Assembly (NCBI RefSeq): GCF_003293675.1
Contig: NZ_CP029984.1
Location: 1,382,472 to 1,446,471 of the forward strand
Reading direction: 5' to 3'
From: Gardnerella leopoldii
GTDB lineage: Bacteria; Actinomycetota; Actinomycetes; Actinomycetales; Bifidobacteriaceae
Length of the DNA stretch: 64,000 nt
Shown here piece by piece: positions 34,307 to 43,519 of this stretch. Below the pieces are notes generated by a model. It was not told the DNA's origin and did no database searches. It saw only the letters and a program-made list of their open reading frames with translations. Both the position numbers and the translations under genes were made by a program. How positions within the stretch are numbered: position 1 is the stretch's first letter; every line of letters begins with the position of its first letter.

Positions 34307-35356
34307 ATGTTTTCGAAGTCAACTATTGCAATTGGTCGTTTTGCGCCTACTCCTTCCGGGCGTATGCATATTGGCAATATGGTAGCAATGTTGGCTGCGT
34401 GGCTCTCTGCAAAATCGCAAGGCGGACACATGCTTTTACGTCTGGAAGATCTTGATATTGCGCGCATGCCAAAGGATGCTAGCGCGCGAGTTATTGACGA
34501 TTTGAAGTGGGCTGGGCTTGATTGGGTCGGCGAGCCGACTTATCAGCATGAACGCACCGCAATTTACCAAGAAGCTCTTGAGGCGCTAGAATCTTTGCAA
34601 GACGACGACGGAAAGTCGTTGATTTACCCTTGCTTTTGCTCGCGTTCCGATATTCGCGCGATTGCAGCTCCGCAAGAAGGCGACGGTTTTATACGCTACC
34701 CGGGTACGTGCAGAAATCTTCGTAAAAACGCGGAAGGTCTGGCACAAATCGAAAAGCGTTTGCAAAATAATCAGCAACATTCTTTAAGGCTTGTTGTTCC
34801 CTCGGCTGATTCGCCGCAAGCAAATGTGAGTTTTGAAGATGCGATTTTTGGTGCGCAATCGTTTAACATTAATCGCGATTTGGGTGACATGGTGATTCGC
34901 CGCGCGGATGGCGTTTTTTCGTACCAGCTTGCGGTTGTTGTTGACGATGTTCTGAGCGGAGTAAACGACATTGTGCGCGGCCGCGATTTGCTTCGTTCTG
35001 CGGCGCTTCAAATTTGGATTGGTGAGCTGCTTGAAAAATCAGGATTTTTTGCGGCTCACGGTACGCATTATGTGCGTCCGCAATTTGCGCACTTGCCGCT
35101 AATTGATAACGCTCAAGGTGAGCGGCTTGCAAAAAGTAAGCACTCGCTAGACGTCGGTGCGCTTCGAGAATCTGGCTGGAGTGCCGAGCGCATGATTGGC
35201 TATTGTATGTATCTTCTGGGATACAAAAAGCATGGTCAAAATCAATCGGTAGATATGAGTGCTGCCGATGCGCTTGCGTTGTTTGAAAGCCTTGACACGC
35301 CGTGGGATTCTGTTCGCGCAAACCTAGCCGACAAATCCGTGCCCTTCCTTGACTAA
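34307..35356 (+). CDS. gluQ: Glutamyl-Q tRNA(Asp) synthetase
   Basis: A 349-residue paralogue of the catalytic half of glutamyl-tRNA synthetase without an anticodon-binding domain. It attaches glutamate to queuosine in tRNA-Asp. Visible: the HIGH-like motif GRFAPTPSGRMHIGN, LLRLEDLDIARM, the zinc site (CFCSRSDI with a later YPGTC) and a KMSKS-like LAKSKHSLDV. The length fits GluQRS rather than GltX. The YggS-family gene follows 34 bases later, so they probably form one unit. Confidence 0.9.
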   Translation: MFSKSTIAIGRFAPTPSGRMHIGNMVAMLAAWLSAKSQGGHMLLRLEDLDIARMPKDASARVIDDLKWAGLDWVGEPTYQHERTAIYQEALEALESLQDDDGKSLIYPCFCSRSDIRAIAAPQEGDGFIRYPGTCRNLRKNAEGLAQIEKRLQNNQQHSLRLVVPSADSPQANVSFEDAIFGAQSFNINRDLGDMVIRRADGVFSYQLAVVVDDVLSGVNDIVRGRDLLRSAALQIWIGELLEKSGFFAAHGTHYVRPQFAHLPLIDNAQGERLAKSKHSLDVGALRESGWSAERMIGYCMYLLGYKKHGQNQSVDMSAADALALFESLDTPWDSVRANLADKSVPFLD

Positions 35357-35390
35357 ACTATGTAGTTAGGTTTGATAGATTGGGGCATAA

Positions 35391-36191
35391 ATGGCATATA
35401 TGACGCAAAAAGATTTAGCGAATACTGAAGTCGATTGTGTTCGTGCGTGTCAAATTGCCGACGGCGTGCACAGCGTGCAAGACGCCATTGCTCAAGCCGA
35501 ATTGCATTATGGTCGCAAAGCTGAGTCGGTTACGCTACTTGCCGCAACTAAAACGCGAGATGTTGGCGAAATCATGGCAGCGCTTAAAGCTGGAGTGCGA
35601 GTAGTTGGGGAAAATCGCCCACAAGAAATCGTTGCAAAAGCCGAGATTTTACGCGCACAAGCTGCTAGAGAAGGTTTAAGCGTTGGAGTGAACGGTGAAA
35701 TTCCACTCTACTTAATCGGTCAGCTGCAAAGCAATAAAATAAATAAAGTTTTACCACTTGCAAATGGTATTCAGTCGGTTGACGGCATTGAACTTGCGCA
35801 AAAAATATCTACGCGCGCGCAAAATTTGGGACTTTGCACAGACGTTATGTTGGAAGTGAATGTTTCGGGAGAAGCTACGAAATCGGGATGCGCGCCAGAA
35901 CGTGCGATTGATGAAGCGCTCGCTATATCTAGTCTTCCGGCGCTTAATTTGCACGGATTTATGACGCTCGGAGCGCGCGTGGATGATGAAAAAATAGTGA
36001 GAAGTGGTTTCGCAAAATTGCGAGAAATTCGAGATTGTGTAAGTGGACAACTCGCGCAAGATTATGATGGAAACTCTGCAAAATTAGAGCTTTCGATGGG
36101 AATGTCCGGCGATTTTGCGTGGGCGATTGCCGAAGGCTCGACGATGGTTCGAATCGGTTCGGCAATCTTTGGCCCACGCGCATTTGTGTAG
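35391..36191 (+). CDS. YggS/PLPBP family pyridoxal phosphate homeostasis protein
   Basis: A 266-residue single-domain alanine-racemase-like TIM barrel without the C-terminal racemase domain. PLP-binding lysine lies in VTLLAATKTRDVGEI; the family motifs VVGENRPQEIVAK, HLIGQLQ-like YLIGQLQSNKINKVL, MLEVNVSGEATKSG and LSMGMSGDFAWAIAEGSTMV followed by RIGSAIFG are present. These proteins buffer free PLP. No catalytic activity is expected. In actinobacteria the family is often near ftsZ; here it follows gluQ. Confidence 0.92.
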   Translation: MAYMTQKDLANTEVDCVRACQIADGVHSVQDAIAQAELHYGRKAESVTLLAATKTRDVGEIMAALKAGVRVVGENRPQEIVAKAEILRAQAAREGLSVGVNGEIPLYLIGQLQSNKINKVLPLANGIQSVDGIELAQKISTRAQNLGLCTDVMLEVNVSGEATKSGCAPERAIDEALAISSLPALNLHGFMTLGARVDDEKIVRSGFAKLREIRDCVSGQLAQDYDGNSAKLELSMGMSGDFAWAIAEGSTMVRIGSAIFGPRAFV

Positions 36192-36229
36192 TCTTAAGTC
36201 AAAGTTTTAAGCCAAATTGATGATTGTAG

Positions 36230-37045
36230 TTACGCATGCACAATCACATTGCGCAGCGAACCGATGCCATCTACGTGTACAATCGCTTCGTCACCCGCGC
36301 GTAAAGTCCCAGCCGGGTATGGGGTTCCTGTCAAAATCACGTCTCCTGGAAGAAGCGTTGAGAAGCTTGAAATCGCTGCAATTTGCTCAGGAATACTGTG
36401 AATAAGTCGAGCTGTAGTGCCGTCAGCTTCCGGCACATTTTCACCATTAAGCGTAAATGAAATATGTGCATCGCGCCAATTTAGCTCGGTTGTAATCCAA
36501 GGTCCAAGTGGGCAAGAAGTGTCGAAACCTTTTGCGCGCGTCCACATTGGGTCGCTTCCTGCGCAATCTCGTAGAGTTACGTCATTTACGCAAGTAAAGC
36601 CAAAAACGTAATTCATTGCGGTAGCTGCAGTTACATTTTTGGCGATTTTGCCCATAACAACTGCCACTTCTGGCTCAAAATTCATGTCGTTTGAGCAAGC
36701 AGGAATCACAATCGGATCGTCCGGACCAATTACAGAAGTGCTCGGCTTTGTAAAAATCACCATGTCTGCAGCAGTATGCGAAGATGCCGCAGGAGAAGCA
36801 GCGCGCTCGTCGTCAGAACGGGTATCGTAATTTTTTGCCAATCCGTATACTTTTGATGGAATTACAGGCACGAGTAAACGCACGCCATCAGCGTCCAACG
36901 CGTAACGTTTACCAGTTGGCTTAACTCCTTGCGGACTTAAAGGATGTCCTTCAAGGGCTACTAAATAATCTTTACCGTCGGTTTCGTCTTTTTGGACGAA
37001 AGCGTATTGCGGAACTTCATTATACGAAAAACGTGCAATTCTCAT
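36230..37045 (-). CDS. Fumarylacetoacetate hydrolase family protein
   Basis: A 271-residue FAH-fold enzyme: metal-binding EPEVAVVMGKI region (after SNDMNFE), FGFTCVNDVTLRD, the KGFDTSCPLGPWI lysine segment and GDVILTGTPYPAGTLRAGDE near the end. Members hydrolyse or decarboxylate beta-diketo acids such as oxaloacetate or acylpyruvates, and the substrate cannot be chosen here. A small insert with Asp/Glu/Arg and Ala/Ser residues follows KNYD. The gene is convergent with the YggS-family gene and divergent from clpB. Confidence 0.9.
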   Translation of the reverse strand: MRIARFSYNEVPQYAFVQKDETDGKDYLVALEGHPLSPQGVKPTGKRYALDADGVRLLVPVIPSKVYGLAKNYDTRSDDERAASPAASSHTAADMVIFTKPSTSVIGPDDPIVIPACSNDMNFEPEVAVVMGKIAKNVTAATAMNYVFGFTCVNDVTLRDCAGSDPMWTRAKGFDTSCPLGPWITTELNWRDAHISFTLNGENVPEADGTTARLIHSIPEQIAAISSFSTLLPGDVILTGTPYPAGTLRAGDEAIVHVDGIGSLRNVIVHA

Positions 37046-37171
37046 GTTTTTAAGATTACGACATATTTGCTACTTAATTAAGCATTGCTCGATACTTAAC
37101 TAAACTTTGCTTACTACTTAATTAAATTATTTGTGTAAATTATTTGCGATTGAAAGTTCTTGAAAACAAAA

Positions 37172-37192
37172 CTTGAGTCTAGTACACTCAAG
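37172..37192. promoter_or_regulatory. HAIR operator (HspR-binding inverted repeat) upstream of clpB
   Basis: CTTGAGT (37172-37178), seven bases, ACTCAAG (37186-37192): an exact match to the HAIR consensus CTTGAGT-N7-ACTCAAG that binds the HspR repressor in Streptomyces and bifidobacteria. It lies 169 bases before the clpB start. The rest of the 315-base gap 37046-37360 is A/T-rich with no gene. Confidence 0.9.
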
Positions 37193-37360
37193 TTTTAGGA
37201 ATAAAGTTATAGGAAAATCTGTTATACGTATCAGATACATGAAAGTGAAAGCTCGTTAGGACTCAAAAGTATCGTCAAAAAGCTTGAAATTGCAATAAAA
37301 ATTGCAGCGATTTGACTTAACTGAAATGTGTTTTACAGCTTTCGTGGAAATGAGGTAGAT

Positions 37361-39955
37361 ATGGAACAAAAGTTTACAACATTAGCGCAAGACGCATTAA
37401 GTGATGCTGTGCAAAGTGCAGCGGCTGCTGGCAATGCGCAAGTTGACACTTTGCATTTGGCGGATGCCTTACTTCGCCAAGAGCAGGGCGTTGTGCGTGC
37501 GCTTATTGCTCAGGCGGGGGCGGACGCGCAACAAATCGGTTCTGAAATTCGTAACGCATTAGTGGCATTGCCTTCATCTACTGGCTCAACTACAACTAAG
37601 CCAGATGCAAGTCGTCAGCTTTTGGCTGCGCTAAGCCAGGCAGAAAAAGAAATGCGCGCAATGGGAGACGAATACGTTTCTACGGAACACATGCTTATTG
37701 GCATGGTTGCTAGCGAACCAAACGCTGTTGCGGATATTTTCAAAAAGCACAACGTTTCCGCAGACGTGTTGCGTAGGGCTGTGCCAACTGTGCGCGGTGG
37801 TGCAAAAGTGACAACTCCGGATGCTGAAGGCAACTACAAAGCGCTCGAAAAGTATTCTGTTGATATGACTGCGCGCGCTCGCGAAGGAAAGCTCGACCCA
37901 GTAATTGGGCGCGATCAGGAAATTCGTCGCGTGATTCAGATTCTTTCTCGCCGCACGAAGAACAATCCTGTGCTAATTGGCGAGCCGGGCGTTGGAAAAA
38001 CGGCAGTTGTAGAAGGATTGGCTCAGCGAATTGTGGCAGGAGATGTGCCTACGACTTTGCAAAACAAGCGTCTTATCAGTCTCGATTTAGCTTCGATGGT
38101 TGCAGGTTCGAAGTATCGCGGCGAGTTTGAGGAACGCTTAAAGGCAGTGTTGAAGGAAATCCAGCAATCGGACGGTCAAATTATTACGTTTATTGACGAA
38201 ATTCACACTGTTGTTGGCGCAGGATCTGCAGAAGGTTCAATGGATGCTGGCAATATGCTTAAGCCAATGCTCGCACGCGGTGAGCTGCGCTTGGTTGGTG
38301 CAACTACGCTTAACGAGTATCGTGAGCATATTGAAAAGGATTCCGCTCTTGAGCGCAGATTCCAGCAAGTGTTTGTTGGTGAGCCATCTGTTGAAGATAC
38401 TGTGACGATTTTGCGTGGACTTAAGCAACGTTACGAAGCGCACCACAAGGTGACGATTAGTGACGATGCAATCGTAGCTGCAGCAACGCTTTCAAACCGC
38501 TATATTACTGGCAGACAGCTTCCAGATAAGGCGATTGATTTGGTGGATGAAGCGGCAGCTCACTTGCGTATGGAACTTGATTCTCAGCCAGAAGAGATCG
38601 ACGAATTGCAGCGCAAAGTTACGCGTCTTGAAATGGAAGAAATGCAATTAAAGAAAGCGGAAGATGCTGCTGCGCGCGAACGCTTAGAAAAGTTGCAGGA
38701 AGAATTAGCTAACTCGCGCGAAAAGCTTTCTGGATTGAAAGCGCGTTGGGATGCGGAAAAGGCTGGCCATAACAAGGTTGGTGATTTGCGAGCGCAACTC
38801 GACGCTAAGCGCGTAGAAGCCGACAAATTCACACGTGAAGGCAACTTGGAACAAGCAAGCCGTATTTTGTATGGTGAAATCCCAAGCATTCAAAAAGCTT
38901 TGGAAGAAGCGGAGTCTGAGGCCGCTAATGCTAAAAGTGAAGCGAAAGAGCCAATGGTTCCGGATCAGGTTGATGCTGATTCTATTGCAGGAGTCGTTAG
39001 CGAATGGACGGGCATTCCTGTTGGTCGCTTGATGCAAGGCGAAAATGAGAAGCTGCTCAACATGGAAAAGGAGCTTTCTAAGCGTGTGGTTGGTCAAAGT
39101 GAAGCAATTCAGGCTATAGCAGATGCTGTGCGCAGAAGCCGTGCTGGAATTGCAGACCCGAATCGCCCAACTGGTTCCTTCTTGTTCTTGGGTCCTACTG
39201 GCGTTGGTAAGACGGAGCTTGCTAAGGCTCTTGCTGACTTTTTGTTTGACGACGAGCGTGCAATGGTTCGCATTGATATGAGCGAGTACATGGAAAAGGC
39301 TTCCGTTTCGCGTCTAATCGGTGCTGCTCCTGGTTACATTGGCTACGAGGAAGGCGGCCAGCTTACTGAAGCTGTGCGTAGACGTCCGTATTCTGTAGTG
39401 CTTTTTGACGAAGTTGAGAAGGCACATCCAGAAGTATTCGACGTTTTGTTGCAGGTTTTGGACGATGGTCGTTTGACTGACGGTCAGGGTAGAACGGTTG
39501 ATTTTACGAATACGATTTTGATTATGACATCAAACTTGGGTTCGCAATTCCTTGTGCAAGAGGGCTTGGACGATGCTGCTAAACGTAAGGCTGTTATGAA
39601 CGCTGTTCACGCTGAGTTTAAGCCAGAGTTCATCAACCGTTTGGATGAGCTTGTTATGTTCCATCCGTTGAGCCGCGAAGAGCTTGGTGGAATTGTGGAT
39701 ATTCAAGTTCGTCAAGTGGCTGCACGCTTGAGCGACCGCCGCATTAGCTTGGATGTGAGCGGTTCTGCTCGCGCTTGGCTTGCGGAGCATGGCTATGATC
39801 CAGTTTATGGTGCTCGTCCGTTGCGTAGATTGGTTCAAACGGAAATTGGCGATCAGCTTGCTCGATTGCTGCTTTCTGGCGATGTGCATGATGGCGCTCG
39901 CGTAGTTGCGGATTGTGAGAATACTAGCGACCATGTGACCCTAAAGATTGCGTAG
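37361..39955 (+). CDS. clpB: ATP-dependent disaggregase ClpB
   Basis: An 864-residue Hsp100 chaperone that rescues aggregated proteins with DnaK. Order: Clp_N repeats (about 1-145), AAA-1 with Walker [20 protein letters not shown] and [15 protein letters not shown], a long coiled-coil M domain (about 395-525), AAA-2 with [20 protein letters not shown] and [16 protein letters not shown], and the C-terminal small domain ([14 protein letters not shown]). ATG 37361 has GAGGT upstream, while the extension to 37328 is unlikely. The HAIR site indicates repression by HspR and heat induction. Confidence 0.96.
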   Translation: MEQKFTTLAQDALSDAVQSAAAAGNAQVDTLHLADALLRQEQGVVRALIAQAGADAQQIGSEIRNALVALPSSTGSTTTKPDASRQLLAALSQAEKEMRAMGDEYVSTEHMLIGMVASEPNAVADIFKKHNVSADVLRRAVPTVRGGAKVTTPDAEGNYKALEKYSVDMTARAREGKLDPVIGRDQEIRRVIQILSRRTKNNPVLIGEPGVGKTAVVEGLAQRIVAGDVPTTLQNKRLISLDLASMVAGSKYRGEFEERLKAVLKEIQQSDGQIITFIDEIHTVVGAGSAEGSMDAGNMLKPMLARGELRLVGATTLNEYREHIEKDSALERRFQQVFVGEPSVEDTVTILRGLKQRYEAHHKVTISDDAIVAAATLSNRYITGRQLPDKAIDLVDEAAAHLRMELDSQPEEIDELQRKVTRLEMEEMQLKKAEDAAARERLEKLQEELANSREKLSGLKARWDAEKAGHNKVGDLRAQLDAKRVEADKFTREGNLEQASRILYGEIPSIQKALEEAESEAANAKSEAKEPMVPDQVDADSIAGVVSEWTGIPVGRLMQGENEKLLNMEKELSKRVVGQSEAIQAIADAVRRSRAGIADPNRPTGSFLFLGPTGVGKTELAKALADFLFDDERAMVRIDMSEYMEKASVSRLIGAAPGYIGYEEGGQLTEAVRRRPYSVVLFDEVEKAHPEVFDVLLQVLDDGRLTDGQGRTVDFTNTILIMTSNLGSQFLVQEGLDDAAKRKAVMNAVHAEFKPEFINRLDELVMFHPLSREELGGIVDIQVRQVAARLSDRRISLDVSGSARAWLAEHGYDPVYGARPLRRLVQTEIGDQLARLLLSGDVHDGARVVADCENTSDHVTLKIA

Positions 39956-39987
39956 TTCCTGCATTCTTCAATGTAGTCAAATAAAAA

Positions 39988-40036
39988 AGCGTGCTGTTTA
40001 TTGGATTATTTTCCAGTAGACAGCACGCTATTTTGT
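39988..40036 (+). terminator. Intrinsic terminator after clpB
   Basis: AGCGTGCTGT pairs perfectly with ACAGCACGCT over 10 bp, loop of 22 bases, followed by ATTTTG. Confidence 0.85.
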
Positions 40037-40099
40037 ATTAGGTAATGCACGTGTTTAATTATGTTTCAAAAGTCAACTCAATAGTGTTTAATAGAACGT

Positions 40100-41440
40100 A
40101 TGTTCGATAATATTGTGATGTTTGTTTTAATGGTGGTTGCTGTTGTAATAACCGCCATTGTTGTGCTGGCTATTGTTAAGCGCAACTCTGGAACGCAAGG
40201 CGCTAATGGCGTAAACCAGCGCGAATTTAACGAATTGCGCTCGCAGTATGAACAAGCGCGCGCTCAAGCTCAAGAAAATGGTAATCAGGCTATACGGTAT
40301 CGCACGCAAGCAGAGCAGCTTGCTGAACGATTAAAGTTTGTTGAAGCAGAACTTGCTAAAGCGCAGCAAGCAGAGCAATTGCGAGTGAATCGCGAAGAGC
40401 AATTGCGCGCAGAGCGAGAAGAACGCGAACGGTTAAATCGTGAGAAAACTTTGAAAGAACAAGGTAAAGTTTTGGAAGCGCTTGCTCCAGTAAAAGACAA
40501 TCTCGAAGCATTGAAGAATAAAGTTTCGCAGATTGAAGAAGGGCGTAAACAAGAAATGGGTGTGCTGAGCACTCAGCTTAAAGGCTTAAGTGAGCAGCAA
40601 ACAAGGCTTGACCGCGAAACAAGTTCGCTTTCTGCAGCATTGCGAAATAATAAGGTTCGCGGAGCTTGGGGCGAGGCTCAACTAAAGAATATTGTTGAAT
40701 CTGCAGGCTTGCTTGAGCATGTTGATTTTGATACGCAGGTTGTTGTAACTGGAGTAAATGGCGAACAGCAGAGGCCAGATATGGTTGTGCATCTGCCAGG
40801 AGGCAAAACAATTCCAGTTGATGCAAAAGTTCCGTATGCGGATTATCAGCGTGCTTGTGAAATCCCAGATAACGCAAGTGACGAAGAATTAGCTAGAAGG
40901 AGCGAGCTTCTAAAAGCGCACGCTAAGGCTTTGCGAGAGCATGTTAGAGTATTAGGAGCTAAAGCGTATTGGCAGGCTTTTGAAACAGCACCAGACTTTG
41001 TAGTTGCATTTATTCCAAACGAAGCATTGCTTCAGGCGGCTCTTGAAGCGGATCCAACGCTTATGGATGATGCTTTTGCACAAAAAGTAGCACTCACTTC
41101 ACCAGTTACTTTGTGGGCTGTGCTTAAGTCTGTTGCGTACGCATGGCAGCAGCAAAGTCTTACAGATGATGCAAAAGAACTTTTCGATTTATCTAGAGAA
41201 TTGTACGATCGCTTTGCGGTTCTTGGAGAAAATGCTTCAAAACTTGGCGTATCTTTGGCAAGAACAGTTGCAGCTTACAATAAGTTTGCTTCCTCACTTG
41301 AGTCTAGAGTGTTGGTAACAGCGCGTAAACTTCAGAAGTTAGATCAAAGTAAGGTTATTGCTTCAATAGATCTTATAGATTCCGATAAAGCTGATGTTAA
41401 AGAGCTGAGCGCTCCAGAAGTATCAGTAGAAGATCGTTAA
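40100..41440 (+). CDS. rmuC: RmuC family protein
   Basis: A 446-residue protein with an N-terminal membrane segment (VMFVLMVVAVVITAIVVLAIV), a long charged coiled coil (about residues 40-175), and a RmuC nuclease-like domain with NNKVRGAWGEAQLKNIVESA, MVVHLPGGKTIPVDAKVPYA and FVVAFIPNEALLQAALEADP. RmuC limits recombination at inverted repeats in E. coli and is predicted to be PD-(D/E)XK nuclease-related. It is followed 58 bases later by the Cys-repeat gene on the same strand, possibly one transcript. Confidence 0.93.
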   Translation: MFDNIVMFVLMVVAVVITAIVVLAIVKRNSGTQGANGVNQREFNELRSQYEQARAQAQENGNQAIRYRTQAEQLAERLKFVEAELAKAQQAEQLRVNREEQLRAEREERERLNREKTLKEQGKVLEALAPVKDNLEALKNKVSQIEEGRKQEMGVLSTQLKGLSEQQTRLDRETSSLSAALRNNKVRGAWGEAQLKNIVESAGLLEHVDFDTQVVVTGVNGEQQRPDMVVHLPGGKTIPVDAKVPYADYQRACEIPDNASDEELARRSELLKAHAKALREHVRVLGAKAYWQAFETAPDFVVAFIPNEALLQAALEADPTLMDDAFAQKVALTSPVTLWAVLKSVAYAWQQQSLTDDAKELFDLSRELYDRFAVLGENASKLGVSLARTVAAYNKFASSLESRVLVTARKLQKLDQSKVIASIDLIDSDKADVKELSAPEVSVEDR

Positions 41441-41498
41441 GCATAAAAACATCAAAGCGTCAAAAATTGAACAGCTCTAAACGCTAAGGAGTGCAAAA

Positions 41499-42509
41499 AT
41501 GGCAGAATTACAAGAGGAACGCGCGGAACTTAAGCGCATGCTTTGTGCGGATATGAGTGCGAAACCATTTAGCGAACTGTTTTCTGTTACATTTGCTCAG
41601 CGCGGCTCTAAGCTGGTTGGAGATGTTCTTTTTGATGCAATTGAGAAAGCTGGGTATTCGTTAGAACGCGATGTTGACGCTATTGGTGCGTTAACTGCTG
41701 CTGCAGTGCCGATGGTTTTTGCGCTTATTCATGCTGCAGAACGTAAAGGAATTGCACTCGACGGCTTTGTTATGGATTTTGTTTTTCCTGCAACAAAAGG
41801 TCCGTCAGTTAAAGGCAAGCGAGTATTGTTACTTGACTCTTGGCTTTCTGAAAAATCGTATGTTCAAACTTCTTCGCTTGTTACTTTACGACACGGCAAT
41901 GAATTAAGTCTTGATTTTGGCATTGTTCATCAGCAAGGCGCGCAAATTCTTGCTATAGTTGCATTAATTGGTGGTGTTGACGCCGACGAACAAGGCATGA
42001 GGCATCTTCAATTAGTAAATCCAATAAGTGAGGAGAGTACTAAAATGGCATTTGTTCAAGCTTTCGGTGAAGAAGAATTACGTGCAGATGCAGATCACGA
42101 AGATTGCTGCAACGACAATTGCTGTGGCGGCCATTGTGAGGTTAAATGCACGGGAGATTGTGCTAACGATGGTTGCACTGAGCTTTGCTGTGAAGATAAC
42201 TGCTGCGGTGGCCATTGCAAAGTAGAGTGCACGGGAGATTGTGCTAACGATGGTTGCACTGAGCTTTGCTGTGAAGATAACTGCTGCGGTGGCCATTGCA
42301 AAGTAGAGTGCACGGGAGATTGTGCTAACGATGGTTGCACTGAGCCTTGCTGTGAAGATAACTGCTGCGGTGGCCATTGCAAAGTAGAGTGCACGGGAGA
42401 TTGCGCTCATGACGGTTGCACTGAGCCTTGCTGCGAAGACGATTGCTGTGGCGGTCATTGCAAGTCAGGTTGCACAGGCGATTGCGCAACTGATGGCTGC
42501 CAAGACTAG
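41499..42509 (+). CDS. Degenerate phosphoribosyltransferase-like protein with a 40-cysteine tandem-repeat tail
   Basis: A 336-residue protein in two parts. Residues 1-200 resemble an orotate-type phosphoribosyltransferase (VDAIGALTAAAVPMVFALIH, then VKGKRVLLLDSWLSEKSY), but the PRPP loop, normally with two acidic residues and TGGS, is DSWLSEKS, so catalysis is doubtful. Residues 203-336 are five 27-residue repeats of the form CC-xDx-CC-GGH-C-xxx-C-TGD-C-AxDG-C-xxx: eight Cys and one His each, 40 Cys in total, the last unit 26 residues. Such density suggests metal binding (metallothionein-like) or a disulfide or redox role. There is no signal peptide, so it is cytoplasmic. AAGGAG precedes the ATG. 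I know no described family with this fusion. Confidence 0.85.
   Translation: MAELQEERAELKRMLCADMSAKPFSELFSVTFAQRGSKLVGDVLFDAIEKAGYSLERDVDAIGALTAAAVPMVFALIHAAERKGIALDGFVMDFVFPATKGPSVKGKRVLLLDSWLSEKSYVQTSSLVTLRHGNELSLDFGIVHQQGAQILAIVALIGGVDADEQGMRHLQLVNPISEESTKMAFVQAFGEEELRADADHEDCCNDNCCGGHCEVKCTGDCANDGCTELCCEDNCCGGHCKVECTGDCANDGCTELCCEDNCCGGHCKVECTGDCANDGCTEPCCEDNCCGGHCKVECTGDCAHDGCTEPCCEDDCCGGHCKSGCTGDCATDGCQD
42105..42506 (+). repeat. Five in-frame 81-bp tandem repeats
   Basis: Units at 42105-42185, 42186-42266, 42267-42347, 42348-42428 and 42429-42506 (the last 78 bp). Units 2 and 3 differ by a single base, unit 4 by a few, and the outer units by more, as expected from recent duplication in the middle of the array. 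Each encodes one Cys-rich protein repeat. Copy number is likely to vary between strains. Confidence 0.93.
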
Positions 42510-42566
42510 TTGTAATTACTAGCTGCCAATACTAAGCAAAAGTATTAAACGGAGCAAAACTCACAC

Positions 42567-43373
42567 ATGCACGAACCGAATCCAATTACTTTGGCTGCAA
42601 AAGCTTCCGATGAACCAGAATTTCGACCTATAGGAGTTGGCCCGTGGGAAGAAGAGCATCCAGGTGAGCCTCGTCCAGATAATCCAGAATCGCCAAATTA
42701 TGATGCGCGGTTTAGCGCTGAATTACTAGACGAAGGCGACCAGCGTAACGTCCTAGACCGCTACAGATACTGGAAAGTAGAAGCCATAAAAGCGGATCTC
42801 GATTCTAAAGGACGCCACGAGTTTGAAGTAGCTGTAGAAAATTGGACTCACGATTTCAACATAGGCTCTATGGTTCGCACTGCAAACGCGTTTACTGCGA
42901 AAAAAGTGTATATCGTAGGGCCTCATAAATGGAATCGTAAAGGCTCGTTAATGACTGAGCTATACCAATACGTTGAGTGCTGTCCGACGATTGAAACTCT
43001 AGTAACTAATTGGCGCGAAAATATGCTTAAAGAAGCAGAAGAAGCGCATCAACTTTTGCTGAAAGCACAAACAGAAGGCAACAAAGAAGCTGAAAAAATC
43101 GCAAATATAAAGGAACACGACGCTAAAAACGCGCGCGTTATAGCGCTCGATATTATTCCAGGCGCTGTTGCTATGGAAAACTACAAGTTCCCTAAACGTT
43201 GCCTTATGCTTTTTGGTGCAGAAGGTCCGGGTCTTTCTAAAAAAGCGTTAGAAATGGCGGATGACGTTGTTTATATTTCGCAATTTGGCTCTGTTCGCTC
43301 GCTAAACGCAGGAGCAGCTGCGGCTGTTTCCATGCACGCATGGATTGCGCAACATGCAGCACCAAATTGCTGA
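42567..43373 (+). CDS. TrmH/SpoU family RNA 2'-O-methyltransferase
   Basis: A 268-residue SPOUT-fold methyltransferase. C-terminal knot motifs: ENWTHDFNIGSMVRTANAFT (motif 1), CLMLFGAEGPGLSKKALEMA (motif 2) and QFGSVRSLNAGAAAAVSMHA (motif 3). The first ~60 residues and a lysine/glutamate-rich helical insert (about residues 150-195) are extra. It probably methylates a ribose in tRNA or rRNA; the target cannot be told. GGAG lies upstream of the ATG. It follows the Cys-repeat gene by 57 bases. Confidence 0.9.
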   Translation: MHEPNPITLAAKASDEPEFRPIGVGPWEEEHPGEPRPDNPESPNYDARFSAELLDEGDQRNVLDRYRYWKVEAIKADLDSKGRHEFEVAVENWTHDFNIGSMVRTANAFTAKKVYIVGPHKWNRKGSLMTELYQYVECCPTIETLVTNWRENMLKEAEEAHQLLLKAQTEGNKEAEKIANIKEHDAKNARVIALDIIPGAVAMENYKFPKRCLMLFGAEGPGLSKKALEMADDVVYISQFGSVRSLNAGAAAAVSMHAWIAQHAAPNC

Positions 43374-43519
43374 ATCTTAATAAAATATTAATTAGAATTT
43401 CGGTAGCAGAATTTTATCAGCAGAATCTCATCAGCAATATTAGTTAAAACGCAGTAGCTTGTACTCATAAACGCTTACATTTGATGTTTATTTTTTTTTA
43501 TTTGTGATATTGTTAATTT

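Noticed and set aside
42095..42394. Open frames on the minus strand across the Cys-repeat array
   Set aside because: They are repetitive (AQSPVHSTLQWPPQQLSSQQ-like) only because the 81-bp tandem repeats lack stops in those frames. There is no ribosome-binding site and the plus-strand frame explains the codon pattern.
42105..42506. CRISPR-like array
   Set aside because: The repeats are directly adjacent with no unique spacers, the period is 81 bases and they are in frame within a coding sequence; no cas genes are present.
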